The position numbers and the translations under genes are program-made. From an uncultured Clostridia bacterium (GTDB lineage Bacteria > Bacillota > Clostridia > UBA1381), in contig CAKSOE010000033.1 of the NCBI GenBank assembly GCA_934476675.1, positions 1 through 36,683 on the forward strand: a stretch of DNA of 36,683 nucleotides, given 5' to 3'. The notes beneath the pieces were generated by a model that was given only the letters and a program-made list of their open reading frames with translations, was not told the DNA's origin and did not search any database. Positions 24,465 through 32,848 of the stretch are shown one piece after another (positions within the stretch are counted from its first letter, which is position 1; each line of letters opens with the position of its first letter).

Positions 24465-25301
24465 ATGACATCTGCACGGCTGAAAGAATTTATTGATAAA
24501 CTCAGTGTTATTCTTATGCGGGATTTTGAATTTAACGGAATTGAAATCAGCGTAAATTATGCCGCACGTGCAAAACATTCAAAAAGCTGGGTTATTTCTT
24601 CCCACTATCATCCGTGGTATGAATTTAATTATGTATCAAAAGGCTCGTTGTATACTACTTTAAACGGAACCGAATTTCTTATAACTGCCGGAAGCTCTTA
24701 TATAATCCCTCCCGGGATTACCCATTCGCACCGTCACAACAGCACAGGCGACGATGGCATATGTATTCGCTTTTGTTTAAATACGCCGCAGGAGAACGCA
24801 ATATCGGAAACACTTTCAAAACCGCACGCAATGCCATTTAAGTCGAATATCGAAAAATTGAATTTATCCGGCGGCATTTACAGCACGCAAGCGGAATTTG
24901 CGGCATGGATTATGCGTATTTACGAACTGTTCTGTGCAGATACCGCCCCCTCCGTACAGATTAAATACACATTTGCAAATCAGGTTATATTATACCTTGA
25001 AGAATATTACAAAGAAAAAATCAAATTTTCGGACATTGCAAACGCAATGAACACCAGCTACCGTACATTATCGCGCAAATTCAGCGCCGAAACGGGTATG
25101 TCGATTTCCGACAAGCTTACCGCAATACGGCTTGATAAAGCAAAACAGCTTTTGGTTTCAACCAATCTGTCTATGTACGATATAGCGGCGCAGACGGGAT
25201 ATGAAAACGAATTTTACTTTTCAAGAATTTTTAAGCAAAAGGAAAAAATATCCCCCAAAGCTTACAGAAAACAGCATTTTATTGAGCTAAAAAACTCTTG
25301 A
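24465..25301 (+). CDS. AraC-family transcriptional regulator with cupin sensor
   Basis: A 278-residue regulator: N-terminal cupin-like sugar-binding domain (HYHPWYEFNYVSKGSL near 45, with PPGITHSHRH about 40 residues later) and C-terminal double helix-turn-helix (about 180-275; TSYRTLSRKFSAETGMS and YDIAAQTGYENEFYFSRIFK). Divergent from the transaldolase-ROK-SIS operon, with about 175 bases between them, which is the usual position of a regulator and its target. The ATG at 24465 is 9 bases from GGAG; the TTG at 24456 is adjacent to that site and unlikely. Confidence 0.88.
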   Translation: MTSARLKEFIDKLSVILMRDFEFNGIEISVNYAARAKHSKSWVISSHYHPWYEFNYVSKGSLYTTLNGTEFLITAGSSYIIPPGITHSHRHNSTGDDGICIRFCLNTPQENAISETLSKPHAMPFKSNIEKLNLSGGIYSTQAEFAAWIMRIYELFCADTAPSVQIKYTFANQVILYLEEYYKEKIKFSDIANAMNTSYRTLSRKFSAETGMSISDKLTAIRLDKAKQLLVSTNLSMYDIAAQTGYENEFYFSRIFKQKEKISPKAYRKQHFIELKNS

Positions 25302-25326
25302 CAAATGTATAATAATATTATATAAT
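25298..25326 (+). promoter_or_regulatory. Promoter of the his operon
   Basis: TTGACA (25298-25303) and TATAAT (25321-25326), spacing 17, perfect consensus. The -35 overlaps the stop codon of the AraC gene. No attenuator or T-box was seen in the short leader. Confidence 0.85.
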
Positions 25327-25373
25327 GTACTTTAGTGATTTATCATGCTAAAGCAGCGAAAGGAACGAGGGAA

Positions 25374-26672
25374 ATGTCAGACTGGAAATTGCATACTCCG
25401 GACGGAGTAAACGATATACTGCCGGAGGAATGCAGTATAAAAAAAGAGCTTGAAAATACAATGTGGACGGTTCTCACTTCAATCGGCTACAAAGAGGTTG
25501 AAACGCCGTCATTTGAATATTACGACTGTTATATCGGTGAAAGCGGTCAGATTTCTCAGGAAACGATGTTTAAATTCTTTGACGAGCAAGGCAGAATACT
25601 TGCCCTGCGCCCCGATATGACTACGTCAATCGCACGTATGGCGGCAACAAAAACAGCTGATAAAACAATGCCGCAGAGATATATGTACACAGGCAGCGTT
25701 TTCAGAAACGAGCTGACCGAGGGCGTGCGTATGCGTGAATTTACCCAGACAGGTATCGAGCTGATAGGCTCATATGCTCCCGATGCCGACGCAGAGGTTA
25801 TTTCCGCCGTTATGGAGGCAATTCTTGCTACAGGCATTGAAGATATTGCAATGGAAATCGGACAGGTTGCATTCTTTAACGGACTTATCGAGCAAGCCGG
25901 ACTTAACGAAGAACTTACCGAAAAGCTCCGTGACAGAATTGATTCAAAAGATTCCGTAGGTATAAAATCCATAACCGAAAAGCTTGATATTGATGACGCA
26001 ATAAAGGATTTGATGATACAGCTTCCGTATCTTTTCGGCGATTTGAGCGTTATTGACAAGGCAGACGTAAAAGGGCTTAATGCTACCTCACGCGCTGCGC
26101 TTGAAAATTTAAGAAGAATTTACGAACTGCTTTGCCTTTACGGCTTTGAGCAATATATATCAATTGATTTGGGAATGCTCCAGAGTATTGATTATTACAC
26201 AGGTTCCATTTTCAAATGCTACACAAGGAACGTAAGCTTTCCCGTATGCGCCGGCGGACGGTATGACCATCTCATGGGCAAATTCGGAAAAATCTGCGGC
26301 GCAGTAGGCGCTGCGATAGGCGTAAACAGAGTAATGTCCGCACTCAACAAAAGAAAAGCCGACACTGTGGCGGCATCGCTTGTTTTTGCCGAAAAAGGCG
26401 CCGAGGGTCTTGCATACGACACTGCATACAATCTGCGCGTTAACGGCTGCCTGGTGGAAATGTACATCGGAGAACATAATATAGATACGGCAAAAGCATA
26501 TGCAGCCGAAACCGGTGCGGCTTGTATGCTGCGCGTCTGCCCCGACGGAAAGCTTTTTATATATGATTTTGAAAAAAATGATATTATCAAGACAACAGTA
26601 AATGAATTTCTCGGTTACAGCGAAGAAGCTGCCGAACCCACGCCGCAGCAGCTCGGTTTTCGCAGCTTATAA
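25374..26672 (+). CDS. hisZ: ATP phosphoribosyltransferase regulatory subunit
   Basis: HisZ, a histidyl-tRNA synthetase paralogue that lacks aminoacylation and instead forms the HisZ-HisG octamer catalysing the first step of histidine synthesis. The 432 residues show class II synthetase-like motifs (ALRPDMTTSIAR, RYMYTGSVFRNE, REFTQTGIELIG, GGRYDHLMGKFG). The anticodon-binding region of true HisRS is only partly represented. ATG 25374 follows GAGGG; the in-frame upstream extension is untranslated leader. It is directly followed by a short-form hisG, which requires HisZ. Confidence 0.93.
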   Translation: MSDWKLHTPDGVNDILPEECSIKKELENTMWTVLTSIGYKEVETPSFEYYDCYIGESGQISQETMFKFFDEQGRILALRPDMTTSIARMAATKTADKTMPQRYMYTGSVFRNELTEGVRMREFTQTGIELIGSYAPDADAEVISAVMEAILATGIEDIAMEIGQVAFFNGLIEQAGLNEELTEKLRDRIDSKDSVGIKSITEKLDIDDAIKDLMIQLPYLFGDLSVIDKADVKGLNATSRAALENLRRIYELLCLYGFEQYISIDLGMLQSIDYYTGSIFKCYTRNVSFPVCAGGRYDHLMGKFGKICGAVGAAIGVNRVMSALNKRKADTVAASLVFAEKGAEGLAYDTAYNLRVNGCLVEMYIGEHNIDTAKAYAAETGAACMLRVCPDGKLFIYDFEKNDIIKTTVNEFLGYSEEAAEPTPQQLGFRSL

Positions 26673-26687
26673 AAGGGAGGTTTTATT

Positions 26688-27338
26688 ATGCGTTATTTTA
26701 CGGTTGCGCTGGCAAAAGGCAGGCTGGCGGATTTTGCAATAGATATTTTTTCGCAGATAGGCATTGACTGCTCCGAAATGAAAGAAAAAACAAGAAAACT
26801 GATTTTTACCAATGAAGATGCCAAAATGAAATTTATTCTTGTAAAGGCGTCCGACGTTCCGACATACGTGGAATACGGCGCAGCGGATATAGGAATTGTC
26901 GGCAAGGATACACTTCTTGAAGAAAACAGAAAGCTGTATGAAATGGTGGATTTGGGATTCGGAAAATGCAGTATGTGCGTCTGCGGCCCGAATGAGCTTA
27001 AAGGCAAGCTTGATTCTGTAACAAATCTTCGCGTTGCCTCAAAATATCCGAAAATTGCTAAGCATTACTTTAATGACGAAAAAGGCATGACAATAGAAAT
27101 TATAAAGCTTAACGGTTCGGTAGAGCTTGCTCCGCTTGTCGGATTGTCCGATGTAATAGTGGATATAGTCGAAACGGGCAGCACCCTCCGTGCCAACGGC
27201 TTGGACGTGCTTGAAGAAGTCGTTCCGTTAAGTGCGCGCCTTATAGTTAACAAGGTAAGCATGAAAATGGAGCGTGAACGCATCATGAAGCTTGTAGAGG
27301 ATTTCGACAGAATAACCAAGGAGAGGAACAGTATATGA
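26688..27338 (+). CDS. hisG: ATP phosphoribosyltransferase, short form
   Basis: Catalyses ATP + PRPP to phosphoribosyl-ATP, the committed step of histidine synthesis. At 216 residues it is the short form without the C-terminal feedback domain, matching the presence of hisZ 15 bases upstream. Visible features: VALAKGRLADFAI at the N-terminus, the conserved YGAADIGIVGKDTL, RVASKYP, and the PRPP loop DIVETGSTLRANGL near residue 165. GGGAGG lies before the ATG. It overlaps hisA by 4 bases. Confidence 0.96.
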   Translation: MRYFTVALAKGRLADFAIDIFSQIGIDCSEMKEKTRKLIFTNEDAKMKFILVKASDVPTYVEYGAADIGIVGKDTLLEENRKLYEMVDLGFGKCSMCVCGPNELKGKLDSVTNLRVASKYPKIAKHYFNDEKGMTIEIIKLNGSVELAPLVGLSDVIVDIVETGSTLRANGLDVLEEVVPLSARLIVNKVSMKMERERIMKLVEDFDRITKERNSI

Positions 27339-28048
27339 GAATTTATCCGGCTATTGATATAAAAGACGGTCAGTGCGTAAGACTTTTGCAGGGGCGTTTT
27401 TCCGATGTTACCGTTTACGGCAATGACCCTGCACAGACCGCAAAAAAATGGGAAAACGAGGGCGGCGAATTTATTCACGTTGTAGACCTTGACGGTGCAC
27501 TTAAAGGGTGCGGCATCAACAGCGGCGCAATTAAAAAAATATGCGAATCGGTCAGTGTTCCGGTACAAACCGGCGGCGGAATACGCACAATGGAGGATAT
27601 CGAAGAAAAATTCAGTTGCGGCATAAACCGCATTATTATAGGTACAAAGGCTGTTTCGGACAGTGAATTTGTAAAGCGCGCGGTTGATAAATACGGTGAA
27701 AGGATAGTAATCGGCATAGACGCAAAAGACGGTATGGTTGCCGTAGAGGGCTGGGAGAAAACATCGGATTTTACAGCTGTTGACTTTGCAAAAAAAATGA
27801 CGTCAATAGGCGTAAAAACTATTGTGTATACCGATATTGCCACCGACGGCACCTTAAACGGCCCGAATATTTCCGCAATGACCGAAATGGTAAAGAGTGT
27901 AAATGCAGATATTATCGCTTCGGGCGGCGTCGGCAGTATCGAACATATATCGGCGTTGATTCCGACAGGTGTTGAAGGCGTTATTATAGGACGCGCCTTG
28001 TACACCGGTGCGGTTGACTTAAGAAAGGCGGTCAATGCGGCAAAATGA
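27335..28048 (+). CDS. hisA: ProFAR isomerase
   Basis: Fourth step of histidine synthesis, isomerising the aminoaldose ProFAR to PRFAR. The 237-residue TIM barrel begins YPAIDIKDGQCVRLLQG with catalytic Asp8; HVVDLDGA and GGGIRT are phosphate-site features; the second catalytic Asp lies in YTDIATDGTL. Only hisZ, hisG and hisA are here; the other his genes must lie elsewhere. Its stop overlaps the next gene's start. Confidence 0.95.
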   Translation: MRIYPAIDIKDGQCVRLLQGRFSDVTVYGNDPAQTAKKWENEGGEFIHVVDLDGALKGCGINSGAIKKICESVSVPVQTGGGIRTMEDIEEKFSCGINRIIIGTKAVSDSEFVKRAVDKYGERIVIGIDAKDGMVAVEGWEKTSDFTAVDFAKKMTSIGVKTIVYTDIATDGTLNGPNISAMTEMVKSVNADIIASGGVGSIEHISALIPTGVEGVIIGRALYTGAVDLRKAVNAAK

Positions 28049-28767
28049 AAAGAACGGTAAGTCTTATACGCCGCGCAATAGAGGACTACGGACTGATTGA
28101 CGAGGGCGACAAAATTGCTGTCGGAGTGTCGGGCGGTAAGGACAGTCTTGTGCTGTTAAATGCACTTGCAGAACTGTCGCATTATTATCCGAAAAAATTT
28201 GAGGTTATGGGTTTAACTCTTGATTTGGGGTACAATGCCGATTATTCGGCGGTACAGGCAATGTGCGACAAAATAGGCGTTGAATATAAAATCAAAAAGA
28301 CAAATTTCAAAGAAATAATATTTGATATACGCAAGGAAAGCAACCCCTGTTCCCTATGCGCAAAAATGCGCAGGGGCGCATTAAACGATATGGCTCTCGA
28401 AAACGGCTGCAAAAAAGTTGCGCTCGGTCATCATAATGACGATGTGCTTGAAACATTCTTTTTAAGCCTTATATACGAGGGCAGAATAAATTGTTTTTCG
28501 CCGTCTACGTACCTTGACAGAACAGGCATTACGCAAATACGTCCCATGATATACGTTCGTGAGCGTGATATTCGCGGAATTGTACGAAAATACGATATTC
28601 CGGTAGTACATAACCCATGTCCGGCAAACGGCGTCACAAAGCGCGAATACATGAAAAATCTTATCAGGCAAATTGAAAAAGAAACCACACCCGGACTTAG
28701 AAAACGTCTTTTCCATGCAATTCAATACAGCGGTATTGAGGGCTGGAATACGGACGATATACAGTAA
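28045..28767 (+). CDS. TtcA-like tRNA thiolation protein
   Basis: A 240-residue ATP-pyrophosphatase-fold protein resembling TtcA, which makes 2-thiocytidine in tRNA. PP-loop SGGKDS (29-34), a Cys pair PCSLC (C102, C105) and a third Cys in NPCPANG (C192) correspond to the three ligands of the TtcA 4Fe-4S cluster; GHHNDD follows. It is shorter than E. coli TtcA and belongs to a Firmicutes branch whose exact product is less certain. The start overlaps the hisA stop (ATGA), so it is translated with the his operon although its role is unrelated. Confidence 0.83.
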   Translation: MKRTVSLIRRAIEDYGLIDEGDKIAVGVSGGKDSLVLLNALAELSHYYPKKFEVMGLTLDLGYNADYSAVQAMCDKIGVEYKIKKTNFKEIIFDIRKESNPCSLCAKMRRGALNDMALENGCKKVALGHHNDDVLETFFLSLIYEGRINCFSPSTYLDRTGITQIRPMIYVRERDIRGIVRKYDIPVVHNPCPANGVTKREYMKNLIRQIEKETTPGLRKRLFHAIQYSGIEGWNTDDIQ

Positions 28768-28768
28768 C

Positions 28769-28815
28769 ACATAAAGCAGTACATCTTACAGCCGATGTAC
28801 TGCTTTATGTATATA
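28769..28815 (+). terminator. Terminator of the his operon
   Basis: A perfect 17-bp stem (28769-28785 with 28794-28810) and 8-base loop starting 1 base after the last stop codon; tail TATATAT is not a pure T run. Confidence 0.8.
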
Positions 28816-28912
28816 TGGAGCAAAATACGGTAAAACTTTTATATGGTTAAAATATTCAAAAAAGCGGCTGCGGACAGTTAAAAGTTTTTATAAAATTTAT
28901 AAATCTTATTTA

Positions 28913-28941
28913 TTGACAAAGCTTGTGCGGTGTGATATACT
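28913..28941 (+). promoter_or_regulatory. Promoter of adhE
   Basis: TTGACA (28913-28918) and TATACT (28936-28941), spacing 17; start expected near 28948. Between the his terminator and this promoter I see only A+T-rich sequence. No clear Rex operator was found. Confidence 0.82.
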
Positions 28942-28949
28942 GTATACAA

Positions 28950-28979
28950 GAAAGATTGATAAAAAAATATCAATCTTTC
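28950..28979 (+). promoter_or_regulatory. 5'-terminal hairpin / inverted repeat in the adhE leader
   Basis: GAAAGATTGATA (28950-28961) and TATCAATCTTTC (28968-28979), a perfect 12-bp inverted repeat around A6. It begins about two bases after the expected transcription start, so it could stabilise the mRNA 5' end or serve as a DNA operator. Confidence 0.6.
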
Positions 28980-29027
28980 ATTCAACAGCATATATCATAT
29001 CAAATAATTAGGAAAGGATTTGAAACT

Positions 29028-31637
29028 ATGGAAAAGTACATTGTAGACAGCGTTGAAAATCTTGAAAAGAAGCTTGCCCAGGTAAGAGTAGCACAGAGAA
29101 AATTCTCCGTTTACACCCAGGAGCAGGTAGACAAAATCTTTTTTGCGGCTGCATCGGCGGCAAATAAGCTAAGAATACCCCTTGCCAAAATGGCAGTTGA
29201 GGAAACAGGTATGGGTGTTGTTGAGGATAAAGTAATCAAAAACAACTATGCCGCGGAGTATATCTATAATGCTTATAAAAATACAAAAACCTGTGGTGTT
29301 ATTGAGGAGGATACGGCATACGGAATAAAGAAAATTGCCGAACCGATAGGCGTTATCGGAGCGGTAATCCCGACCACCAATCCGACCTCTACCGCAATTT
29401 TCAAAACGCTTATCGCACTGAAAACGAGAAACGGTATTATAATCAGCCCGCACCCCAGAGCAAAAAAGGCTACTATTGAAGCGGCGCGTATTGTGCTTGA
29501 AGCGGCTGTAAACGCAGGCGCACCGGAAAATATTATCGGCTGGATAGACACTCCGTCGCTTGACATGACAAATCTTCTTATGAAGGAGTCGGATATAATA
29601 CTTGCAACAGGCGGTCCGGGCATGGTAAAAGCGGCTTATTCAAGCGGCAAGCCGGCGCTCGGCGTAGGCGCCGGAAACACTCCGGCAATTATCGACGAAA
29701 CGGCTGACATCGTGCTTGCTGTAAGCTCAATAATTCATTCAAAGACATTTGACAACGGCATGATTTGCGCATCGGAGCAGTCGGTTATCGTGCATAAAAA
29801 CATTTACGATAAGGTAAAGAAAGAATTTGCCGACCGCGGCTGTTATTTCCTCAAAAAGGACGAAACCGAAAAGGTCAGAAAAACAATCATCATAAACGGC
29901 GCACTTAATGCAAAAATAGTCGGTCAGACAGCGCATACGATAGCGTCGCTTGCAGGCGTAAACGTTCCCGAAAACACCAAGGTGCTTATCGGTGAGGTTA
30001 CATCGGTTGAGCTGTCGGAGGAATTTGCGCATGAAAAGCTCTCCCCTGTTCTTGCTATGTATAAGGCAAAGGATATACAGGACGCATTTTCAAAAGCGGA
30101 ACAGCTTATCGCAGACGGTGGCTACGGACACACCTCCTCAATTTATCTTAATGCCGTCACCGAAAAAGATAAGCTTAACGAATTTGCGGCAAGAATGAAA
30201 ACCTGCCGTATACTTGTAAACACCCCGTCCTCGCACGGCGGAATCGGCGATTTATATAACTTCAAGCTTGCGCCGTCGCTCACACTCGGCTGCGGTTCGT
30301 GGGGCGGAAACTCCGTTTCGGAAAACGTCGGTGTAAAGCATCTGCTTAATATTAAAACTGTTGCGGAAAGAAGGGAAAATATGCTGTGGTTCAGAGCGCC
30401 TGAAAAGGTATATACAAAGAAAGGCTGTCTGCCTGTCGCACTTGACGAGCTGAAAAATGTCATGGGCAAAAAGAAAGCATTTATTGTAACGGATAGTTTT
30501 CTTTACCGCAATGGCTATACAAAAGCCATTACCGACAAGCTTGACGAAATGGGAATTATCCATACAACATTTTTTGATGTTGCCCCCGACCCTACCCTGC
30601 ACTGTGCAAAAGAGGGAGCTAAGCAAATGAGTGCGTTTGAGCCGGATTGTATAATCGCACTCGGCGGCGGTTCAGCAATGGACGCGGCTAAAATTATGTG
30701 GGTTCTGTATGAACACCCCGAAGTGGATTTCATGGATATGGCAATGCGTTTTATTGATATACGCAAAAGAGTCTACACTTTCCCCAAAATGGGAGAAAGG
30801 GCATACTTTATCGCGATACCGACATCAGCCGGAACAGGTTCGGAGGTAACGCCGTTTGCGGTTATTACTGACGAAAAAACAGGAGTAAAATATCCGCTTG
30901 CGGATTATGAGCTGCTACCCGACATGGCAATTATCGACACCGACCTCCATATGTCGGCGCCGAAAGGGCTGACTGCCGCATCGGGTATTGACGCTGTATC
31001 GCACGCACTTGAAGCCTATGCGTCAATGATGGCAACCGATTATACGGACGGCTTGGCGCTGAAAGCCTTGAAAATCATATTTGAATATCTGCCGAGAGTC
31101 TATGAAAACGGTCAAAACGATGCCGAAGCGCGTGAGAAAATGGCAAATGCCGCAACAATGGCAGGTATGGCGTTTGCAAATGCGTTTTTGGGAGTGTGCC
31201 ATTCTATGGCACATAAACTCGGAGCATTTCATCACCTGCCCCACGGCGTTGCAAATGCGCTTATGCTCGAAGAAGTACTGAGATTTAACGCGTCGGAAAA
31301 TCCGACAAAAATGGGTACGTTTTCGCAGTACGATCATCCGCATACATTGGAGCGTTATGCCGAGGTTGCTGATTATCTCGGACTTGGCGGCAAAAGTAAT
31401 GCGGAAAAGCTTGAAAATCTGATTAACGCACTGAACGAATTAAAAGAAAGAGTCGGAATAAAGCAAACAATCAAGGATTACGATATTGACGAAAGTGATT
31501 TTCTTGCCCGGCTTGACGATATGACCGAGCAGGCATTTGACGATCAGTGTACGGGAGCAAATCCGCGTTATCCGCTTATGAGCGAGATAAAGCAGATGTA
31601 TCTGAATGCGTATTACGGCAAGCATGAGATTGTGTGA
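29028..31637 (+). CDS. adhE: Bifunctional acetaldehyde/alcohol dehydrogenase
   Basis: Reduces acetyl-CoA to ethanol through acetaldehyde with two NADH, a main fermentative electron sink; AdhE forms helical spirosomes. The 869-residue product (ATG 29028, after AGGAAAGG) has an N-terminal CoA-acylating aldehyde dehydrogenase (catalytic Cys in NGMICASEQS near 245; the NPTSTAIFK region) and a C-terminal iron-dependent alcohol dehydrogenase (GGGSAMDAAK, TSAGTGSEVTPF, GIDAVSHALEAY, and CHSMAHKLGAFHHLPHG with metal His residues). Length is standard. Followed after 14 bases by an APH-like kinase gene. Confidence 0.97.
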   Translation: MEKYIVDSVENLEKKLAQVRVAQRKFSVYTQEQVDKIFFAAASAANKLRIPLAKMAVEETGMGVVEDKVIKNNYAAEYIYNAYKNTKTCGVIEEDTAYGIKKIAEPIGVIGAVIPTTNPTSTAIFKTLIALKTRNGIIISPHPRAKKATIEAARIVLEAAVNAGAPENIIGWIDTPSLDMTNLLMKESDIILATGGPGMVKAAYSSGKPALGVGAGNTPAIIDETADIVLAVSSIIHSKTFDNGMICASEQSVIVHKNIYDKVKKEFADRGCYFLKKDETEKVRKTIIINGALNAKIVGQTAHTIASLAGVNVPENTKVLIGEVTSVELSEEFAHEKLSPVLAMYKAKDIQDAFSKAEQLIADGGYGHTSSIYLNAVTEKDKLNEFAARMKTCRILVNTPSSHGGIGDLYNFKLAPSLTLGCGSWGGNSVSENVGVKHLLNIKTVAERRENMLWFRAPEKVYTKKGCLPVALDELKNVMGKKKAFIVTDSFLYRNGYTKAITDKLDEMGIIHTTFFDVAPDPTLHCAKEGAKQMSAFEPDCIIALGGGSAMDAAKIMWVLYEHPEVDFMDMAMRFIDIRKRVYTFPKMGERAYFIAIPTSAGTGSEVTPFAVITDEKTGVKYPLADYELLPDMAIIDTDLHMSAPKGLTAASGIDAVSHALEAYASMMATDYTDGLALKALKIIFEYLPRVYENGQNDAEAREKMANAATMAGMAFANAFLGVCHSMAHKLGAFHHLPHGVANALMLEEVLRFNASENPTKMGTFSQYDHPHTLERYAEVADYLGLGGKSNAEKLENLINALNELKERVGIKQTIKDYDIDESDFLARLDDMTEQAFDDQCTGANPRYPLMSEIKQMYLNAYYGKHEIV

Positions 31638-31651
31638 GGAGGATATAAGCT

Positions 31652-32401
31652 ATGAATTTGACGAATATTATTGCCCAGCGAAAGGACAAAACGATTTATC
31701 GCGACGGAAATAAGGCTATAAAAATCTTTGACGAAAACTACAAAACCTCCGCAGTGCTTAACGAAGCATTGAACGACGCTCTAATCGAGGAAACCTCTCT
31801 GAATGTTCCAAAGCTCAGAGAAGTAAGCAAAATCGAGGGCAAATGGGCGATTATAAATGATTTTATCGAGGGCAAAACGCTTGCGGAGCTTATGGACGAA
31901 TATCCGCAGAAAGAGGACGAATATCTTGAACTGTTCGTTGATTTGCAGATTGAAATTCAGAACAAATCCTGTCCTGGGCTTACAAAAATCCAGGATAAAA
32001 TGAAGCGCAAAATTTCCGAATCAAACCTTGACGCAACTACGCGCTATGAGCTGCATACAAGACTTAACGGAATGAAAAGACACAAAAAAATCTGCCACGG
32101 CGATTTTAACCCGAGCAATATAATCATCACAAACGACGGCGTGCCGTTTGTTCTGGACTGGTCCCACGCAACGCAGGGTAATGCCAGCGAGGACGTAGCA
32201 AGAACATATCTGCTCTTTAAGCTTGCAAAGAAAGACGAGCTTGCCGAAAAATATATACGGCTGTTCTGCAAAAAGAGCGATACCGCATTGCAGTATGTTC
32301 AGTCATGGCTTCCGATTGTTGCCGCATCGCAGCTTGTTAAAGGAAAAAGCGAAGAAAAAGAGTTTCTCGAAAGCTGGATTCATGTCGTGGATTACGAATA
32401 A
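31652..32401 (+). CDS. Aminoglycoside phosphotransferase-fold kinase
   Basis: A 249-residue protein of the APH/choline kinase fold: HGDFNPSNIII (catalytic Asp, about residue 149) and LDWSHATQ (metal-binding Asp) are clear, while the N-terminal lobe is short. Close relatives are phosphotransferases of unknown small-molecule substrate, and many are not resistance genes. GAGGAGG precedes the ATG and the gap to adhE is 14 bases, so they form an operon; the reason for the link is not known. No evidence supports an antibiotic resistance call. Confidence 0.82.
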   Translation: MNLTNIIAQRKDKTIYRDGNKAIKIFDENYKTSAVLNEALNDALIEETSLNVPKLREVSKIEGKWAIINDFIEGKTLAELMDEYPQKEDEYLELFVDLQIEIQNKSCPGLTKIQDKMKRKISESNLDATTRYELHTRLNGMKRHKKICHGDFNPSNIIITNDGVPFVLDWSHATQGNASEDVARTYLLFKLAKKDELAEKYIRLFCKKSDTALQYVQSWLPIVAASQLVKGKSEEKEFLESWIHVVDYE

Positions 32402-32406
32402 AAACA

Positions 32407-32438
32407 AAACCGCTCTTGAAATTTTTCAAGAGCGGTTT
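32407..32438. terminator. Bidirectional terminator, APH-like gene and S24/S26-like gene
   Basis: A perfect 14-bp stem (32407-32420 with 32425-32438), loop ATTT, flanked by A and T tracts. It contains the stop codon of the minus-strand peptidase gene. Confidence 0.87.
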
Positions 32439-32848
32439 AATTTTCGTAAATAATAAATAATTTTATTCTTTAATCTTCTGAACGGCAGAGATGCGCACAC
32501 TTTTTTGCAGTATTTTATATAATTCTCGTCCGTACATTCCACAAACTTTCCGTTGTGATAAAAAGCGCTCAATACGCCGACAATGTCAGCATCTGTGATG
32601 TCGCGTTCTATGGAAGTGCGGTTATCGCCGCATATGACATAACCTTTTTTCGTAACTCGCACAATTCTGTGCATTGTGTAGTGTCCGTCACGACGATAAA
32701 CAGGCACGTCAAATTTCTTCAAAGGAAACTCCGGCGAAACAATAATCACACTGTCACGTCCGGAAACAAGCATAGGATACATACTGTCTCCCTCTGTTTT
32801 GGTTACAAATACCCCGTTTTCCCTTAATTCGTCCTCTATGCACTTCAT
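32426..32848 (-). CDS. S24/S26-like serine peptidase
   Basis: A 140-residue protein with the LexA/signal-peptidase fold: EGDSMYPMLVSG (Ser22 as nucleophile), then YTMHRIVRV with His60 in the position taken by the Lys general base in other families, and GYVICGDNRTS. The Ser-His arrangement is that of SipW-type (S26B) enzymes. No membrane segment precedes the domain and no DNA-binding domain is present, so it is neither a typical signal peptidase nor a LexA repressor. Last gene of a four-gene operon, its ATG overlapping the HprK-like stop. Likely a processing peptidase for a small substrate; that is inference. Confidence 0.78.
   Translation of the reverse strand: MKCIEDELRENGVFVTKTEGDSMYPMLVSGRDSVIIVSPEFPLKKFDVPVYRRDGHYTMHRIVRVTKKGYVICGDNRTSIERDITDADIVGVLSAFYHNGKFVECTDENYIKYCKKVCASLPFRRLKNKIIYYLRKLNRS

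Noticed and set aside
25556..26059. 167-residue minus-strand ORF inside hisZ
   Set aside because: Antisense shadow of a well-supported gene.
27475..28035. 186-residue minus-strand ORF inside hisA
   Set aside because: Antisense shadow of hisA with no start context.
28913..28979. Rex operator before adhE
   Set aside because: No TTGTTAA-like inverted repeat; the repeat present is AAAGATTGATA-type.
31652..32401. Aminoglycoside resistance gene
   Set aside because: Only the general APH fold is visible, the gene is native in an adhE operon, and no resistance-type specificity motifs are seen.
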